A stretch of 64,000 nucleotides of DNA. It comes from JANLTP01 sp031363055. Lineage in GTDB: Bacteria; Pseudomonadota; Gammaproteobacteria; Burkholderiales; Burkholderiaceae_E. The notes beneath the pieces were generated by a model. That model made no database searches and had not been told where the DNA came from. It saw nothing but the letters and a program-made list of their open reading frames with translations. The DNA is taken from positions 30,193 to 94,192 of the forward strand of contig JANLTP010000188.1 of NCBI GenBank assembly GCA_031363055.1, written 5' to 3'. Both the position numbers and the translations under genes were made by a program. Numbering within the stretch: position 1 is the stretch's first letter; the number at the start of each line of letters is the position of its first letter. This document shows positions 61,000-64,000 of this stretch, in pieces.

Positions 61000-61257
61000 A
61001 TGCAAATCACCGTGTTGTACTTCGCCAGCCTTCGTGAACAACTGGCGCTCGCGCGCGAACAGCTCGATCTGCCCGACGAGGTCCGAACCGTTGGTGCCTT
61101 GCGGCGTTGGATGCTGGCGCGCGGCGAGCCGTTTGCAAGTGCGCTCGCCCTGGGTAAGGCGGTACGGGTGGCCGTGAATCAGCAGATGGCAAACGATGAT
61201 GAACTCATCACGACCGGTGTCGAGATCGCCTATTTTCCGCCGGTCACCGGCGGCTGA
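61000..61257 (+). CDS. moaD: Molybdopterin synthase sulfur-carrier subunit MoaD
   Basis: An 85-residue ubiquitin-like protein that carries the thiocarboxylate sulfur. MQITVLYFASLREQLALAREQLDLP is the usual beta-grasp start, and it ends in FPPVTGG with the C-terminal Gly-Gly that is thiocarboxylated. ATG 61000. It is 11 bases after moeA and 18 before moaE. Confidence 0.95.
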   Translation: MQITVLYFASLREQLALAREQLDLPDEVRTVGALRRWMLARGEPFASALALGKAVRVAVNQQMANDDELITTGVEIAYFPPVTGG

Positions 61258-61275
61258 GGACGGTCAGAGCCAACG

Positions 61276-61830
61276 ATGAGTGTTCGCGTTCAGCCCCAAG
61301 ACTTTGATATTGGCGTCGAGATTGCGCGAATGCGTGCGAATCGGCCGGGCGTCGGTGCGATCGCCAGTTTTATTGGCACCGTGCGCGATATCAACGACGG
61401 CGCGGGCGTCTCGACACTGACGCTCGAGCATTACCCGGGTATGACCGAGCGCTCGCTTGCTGCGATTTGCGAGCAGGCGGCGGGTCGCTGGCGGCTCGAC
61501 GATAGCTTGATCATTCATCGCTACGGGGTGCTGCGACCGCTCGATCAAATCGTACTGGTGGTGACCACTTCGGCTCATCGCGGTGACGCGTTCGCGGCCT
61601 GTGAATTCATTATGGATTATCTGAAAACCCAGGCGCCGTTCTGGAAAAAGGAACACACACCGACCGGCGAACGCTGGGTCGATGCGCGCGAGAGCGATGA
61701 CCAGGCCGCCGCACGCTGGCGCGTCGAGGCGCCCGCGCAGGATCCGTCAGCACAGGATTCGTCAGTGCAGGATCCGCCAGTGCAGGATCCGCCAGTGCAG
61801 GATCCGCCAGTGCAGAAAGCGTCAACGTGA
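61276..61830 (+). CDS. moaE: Molybdopterin synthase catalytic subunit MoaE
   Basis: Joins with MoaD to make molybdopterin from precursor Z. The body has IASFIGTVRDIN, LEHYPGMTERSLAAI, HRYGVLRPLDQIVLV and the active lysine block KTQAPFWKKEHTPTGERWV. The family normally ends soon after that motif; here residues about 154-183 are a repetitive tail with (A/V)QD(P/S)(P/S) units. The tail is repeat-derived and should not be needed for catalysis. The stop overlaps the crcB start (GTGA). Confidence 0.93.
   Translation: MSVRVQPQDFDIGVEIARMRANRPGVGAIASFIGTVRDINDGAGVSTLTLEHYPGMTERSLAAICEQAAGRWRLDDSLIIHRYGVLRPLDQIVLVVTTSAHRGDAFAACEFIMDYLKTQAPFWKKEHTPTGERWVDARESDDQAAARWRVEAPAQDPSAQDSSVQDPPVQDPPVQDPPVQKAST
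61735..61824 (+). repeat. 6 x 15 bp in-frame tandem repeat at the moaE C-terminus
   Basis: Units begin at 61735, 61750, 61765, 61780, 61795 and 61810, consensus GTGCAGGATCCGCCA. Units 3, 4 and 5 are identical, the outer ones diverged. They encode VQDPP-like pentapeptides. The array ends one codon before the moaE stop, and the crcB GTG start begins at 61827. Confidence 0.95.
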
Positions 61831-62225
61831 ATCCTTCGGCGCTGGCCAGCATTACTCCAGCGGGACTGCTGGCGGTGGCGCTCGGTGCCGTGCTGGGTGC
61901 CTGGCTGCGCTGGTTTTTGTCCTTGAGCTTGAACGCGGCTTACCCGACCCTACCTTTGGGAACCTTGGTCGCCAATATCGGTGGCGGCTTTCTGATCGGT
62001 CTGGCACTGGCCTGGGCTGCTGGCCACCACGACATGGACGCCAACCTTCGACTGTTGATCGTCACTGGATTCCTGGGCGCATTGACGACGTTTTCAAGTT
62101 TCTCGGCCGAGTCGCTGATGCTGGTTACACAGGGCCAGTTCGGGGCGGCGATCGTTCATTCTGCCGTGCATCTGTTCGGCTCTCTGGCGGCGGCGGCCGT
62201 GGGCTTCCGGCTGCTTTCTGCCTGA
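61827..62225 (+). CDS. crcB: Fluoride ion channel CrcB/Fluc
   Basis: The 132-residue four-helix membrane protein expels fluoride. The motifs LPLGTLVANIGGGFLIG and LRLLIVTGFLGALTTFSSFSAE are the family signatures with conserved asparagine and phenylalanine residues that line the pore. GTG 61827 overlaps the moaE stop. No fluoride riboswitch is visible because the upstream sequence is coding. It shares one base with the next gene's start. Confidence 0.92.
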   Translation: MNPSALASITPAGLLAVALGAVLGAWLRWFLSLSLNAAYPTLPLGTLVANIGGGFLIGLALAWAAGHHDMDANLRLLIVTGFLGALTTFSSFSAESLMLVTQGQFGAAIVHSAVHLFGSLAAAAVGFRLLSA

Positions 62226-63142
62226 TGACCGAAATTCCGGGTTGGTGGTGGATCGGCTTTACGCTGGTCGCGGCCGGCGCCCAAGTGCTGCGCAACGTCA
62301 TGCAGAAAAATCTGACTCAGACTTTGGGCACCATCGGCGCGACCCATGTCCGTTTCCTGTTCGGGTTGCCGTTCGGGCTGCTGTTTCTGTTGCTGGTCAT
62401 GCTCGTTTCGGGGCGCCCGTTGCCGCTGATTCCCGGACGCTTTTGGGCCTGGGTTGTGCTGGGCGGCGTCGCCCAGATCGCCGCCACGGCGCTCATGTTA
62501 TCGGCCATGCAACTGCGCTCGTTTGTCGTTGCCACCGCCTACGCCAAGACCGAGCCGGTGCAACTGGCGTTGTTCGCGCTGATTTTTCTGGGCGACCGAC
62601 TGACCCTGCCGACCCTGCTGGCGATTTTGATCGCAACCGTTGGAGTGCTGTTGATGTCCTGGCCCAAGGCCGGCGCAATCAACAGCCCGGCCGCGCAGCG
62701 CGATAACATCCGGTCAGTGCTTTTCGGCGTGGTGTCGGGCGCGATGTTCGCGTTATCCGTGGTCGGCTTTCGGGGCGCTATTTTGTCGCTAGCATCGGCT
62801 TCATTCGTTGTCAACGCCACCTTGACCCTGGCGGTCGGTCAACTGATTCAGACCGGCTTGCTGAGCAGCTATCTGGTGTTGCGATCGCCGGCGACGCTGA
62901 GCGAAATCTTCAAGGCTTGGCGGCCATCGATTTTCGCCGGCTTCATGGGCGCTTTCGGCTCGCAAATGTGGTTTCTGGCGTTCGCCCTGGAAACCGCCGC
63001 CCGAGTGCGAACGCTGGCGTTGGTCGAAATCCTGTTCGCACAGGCGCTCAGCCGAAAACTGTTCGCGCAAGATAACAGTTGGCGCGAGTTGGCCGGCATA
63101 GTTTTGGTCGTTTCCGGCGTGGCGATCCTGCTCAATGCCTGA
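62225..63142 (+). CDS. EamA/DMT family permease
   Basis: The 305-residue protein has about ten membrane segments in two similar halves, with VRFLFGLPFGLLFLLLVM, AYAKTEPVQLALFALIFLGDRL and ALVEILFAQALSRKLFAQD; the last of these is the typical DMT end. The cargo is not predictable. The ATG at 62225 overlaps crcB; the longer open frame that starts at 61682 is only a shadow across moaE and crcB. No terminator is visible before the clpB promoter. Confidence 0.87.
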   Translation: MTEIPGWWWIGFTLVAAGAQVLRNVMQKNLTQTLGTIGATHVRFLFGLPFGLLFLLLVMLVSGRPLPLIPGRFWAWVVLGGVAQIAATALMLSAMQLRSFVVATAYAKTEPVQLALFALIFLGDRLTLPTLLAILIATVGVLLMSWPKAGAINSPAAQRDNIRSVLFGVVSGAMFALSVVGFRGAILSLASASFVVNATLTLAVGQLIQTGLLSSYLVLRSPATLSEIFKAWRPSIFAGFMGAFGSQMWFLAFALETAARVRTLALVEILFAQALSRKLFAQDNSWRELAGIVLVVSGVAILLNA

Positions 63143-63159
63143 CTATCCACCCTCGCTCC

Positions 63160-63187
63160 CTTGAAATCCACCCTAGCGACCCCACGT
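63160..63187 (+). promoter_or_regulatory. Sigma-32 heat-shock promoter of clpB
   Basis: CTTGAAA (-35, 63160-63166), a 13-bp spacer and CCCCACGT (-10, 63180-63187) match the RpoH consensus CTTGAAA-N13-15-CCCCATNT with a single difference. The ATG of clpB begins 31 bases after the -10 box, so the 5' leader would be about 25 bases. Confidence 0.9.
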
Positions 63188-63218
63188 CTGCTTCATTGAC
63201 TTTCGTGAGGTCCGGCAG

Positions 63219-64000
63219 ATGCGTGCAGACAAGTTAACCACCCAATTCCAGTCGGCGCTGGCCGAAGCCCAGAGCTTGGCGCTGGCCGCCGATCATTCTT
63301 ATATTGAGCCGGTTCATCTGATTTCAGCCCTGCTCAGTCAAAGTGATGGTAGTGGCAGGGCTCTGCTCGAGCGTGCTGGCGTGCGTGTCAACGTTCTGAA
63401 AAAAGAAGTTGACGCCGCGATCGCCAGATTGCCTCAAGTGACTGGTACCGGCGGGCAAATTCAAGTCGGCCGCGATCTTGTGAATCTGCTCAATGTGGCA
63501 GACAAGGAAGCCACCAAACGCGGCGATCAGTTTATTGCGACCGAGATGTTCCTGCTCGCCTTGGCCGACGACAAGGGCGACGCCGGGCGGATGGCACGCG
63601 AAGCCGGTTTGACGCGCAAGACCCTGGAATCCGCGATCGACGCCCTCAGAGGCGGTGAATCGGTGGACAATGCCGAAGCCGAGGGACAACGCGAGTCGCT
63701 CAAGAAATATTGCATCGACCTGACCGAGCGGGCGCGTCAGGGCAAGCTTGACCCGGTGATCGGGCGCGATGATGAAATTCGCCGAACCATCCAGATCTTG
63801 CAGCGTCGAACCAAAAATAACCCGGTGCTCATCGGTGAACCCGGTGTTGGCAAGACGGCAATCGTCGAAGGCCTGGCGCAGCGCATCGTCAATGGTGAGG
63901 TGCCTGAAACGTTAAAAGACAAACGTGTGCTGGTGTTGGACATGGCCGGGCTGTTGGCGGGTGCCAAATTCCGTGGCGAGTTTGAAGAGCGCTTGAAGGC
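63219..64000 (+). CDS. clpB: Chaperone ClpB, 3' truncated by window
   Basis: Hsp100 disaggregase that works with DnaK; the first 260 residues are visible. It opens MRADKLTTQFQSALAEAQSLALAADHSYIEPVHL, the ClpB N-domain, continues with the KYCIDLTERARQGKLDPVIGRDDEIRR linker, and then Walker A GEPGVGKTAIVEG (about 207-219) of the first AAA module. ATG 63219 is preceded by GTGAGG. The gene runs off the window; no frame problem appears in the visible part. The sigma-32 promoter upstream supports the assignment. Confidence 0.95.
   Translation, partial: MRADKLTTQFQSALAEAQSLALAADHSYIEPVHLISALLSQSDGSGRALLERAGVRVNVLKKEVDAAIARLPQVTGTGGQIQVGRDLVNLLNVADKEATKRGDQFIATEMFLLALADDKGDAGRMAREAGLTRKTLESAIDALRGGESVDNAEAEGQRESLKKYCIDLTERARQGKLDPVIGRDDEIRRTIQILQRRTKNNPVLIGEPGVGKTAIVEGLAQRIVNGEVPETLKDKRVLVLDMAGLLAGAKFRGEFEERLK

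Noticed and set aside
61682..62224. N-terminal extension of the EamA permease through moaE and crcB
   Set aside because: Overlaps two conserved genes in another frame; homology starts at ATG 62225.

Overview
The window looks like a chromosomal segment of a betaproteobacterium, most probably Burkholderiales. The pointers are the rpsF-priB-rpsR-rplI-dnaB block, the run hom-thrC-(mobB)-moeA-moaD-moaE-...-clpB next to an AlaA/AlaC-type aminotransferase, the purine block (xdhABC, BMP-type ABC transporter, adenine/guanine deaminases), an H1-tailed phasin and a GC-rich, densely packed layout. I see no rRNA, tRNA, insertion sequence, prophage or CRISPR array. This is a core-metabolism region with accessory patches.

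Layout. 1-9762: the end of a TauE/SafE-type permease, then recC-recB-recD with overlapping start/stop codons. 9792-13607: a phytanoyl-CoA-dioxygenase-like gene leading a TRAP transporter operon (dctP-dctQ-dctM). 13604-19739 (minus): xdhA-xdhB-xdhC followed by a glycerate 2-kinase. 19826-28193 (plus, divergent): a nucleoside/purine ABC transporter (ATPase, two permeases, BMP lipoprotein), a Rieske oxygenase, adenine/adenosine deaminase and guanine deaminase. Together these two divergent operons import purines, deaminate them and oxidise xanthine; the kinase would recover the glyoxylate-derived glycerate. 28254-30629: two acyl-CoA dehydrogenases resembling the PimC/PimD pair. 30622-34704 (minus): gntR, an EctD-like dioxygenase, a SAF-domain oxidoreductase and an LpxR-like lipid A deacylase, with a promoter and palindromic operator ahead of gntR. 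34834-37158: a stand-alone tandem AAA ATPase with a strong terminator. 37430-41524: a DUF1800/DUF1501 export pair and a methyltransferase. 41556-48998: a lipid-storage neighbourhood (TPR protein, TetR regulator, patatin, phasin, a two-domain fatty acyl-CoA reductase of the Marinobacter type, an alpha/beta hydrolase and a conserved unknown). 49140-52227: ribosomal/replication operon. 52233-54941 (minus): PhoH-PIN ATPase, peroxiredoxin, MTH938-like protein. 54981-63142: aminotransferase, hom, thrC, molybdenum cofactor genes, crcB and an EamA permease. 63160-64000: clpB (cut by the window end) behind a near-consensus sigma-32 promoter.

The most striking feature that ordinary annotation misses is a family of short degenerate tandem repeats concentrated at gene edges. 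Inside reading frames the unit is always a multiple of three (12, 15, 18, 21 or 24 bp) and the repeat adds periodic, low-complexity residues to otherwise conserved proteins (recC, recB, dctP leader, xdhB, the ABC ATPase, xdhC, gntR, patatin, phoH, alaC, moaE). Where the repeat spans a stop or start codon or lies between genes, the unit is usually 11 or 13 bp (mobB, priB, the TPR gene, patatin start, peroxiredoxin upstream). The units differ in sequence from locus to locus, so this is a process acting on local sequence and not a dispersed mobile repeat. The clearest cases are 8 x 12 bp covering the alaC start (54981-55076), 8 x 11 bp spanning the mobB stop (59635-59722) and 6 x 15 bp at the moaE C-terminus (61735-61824).
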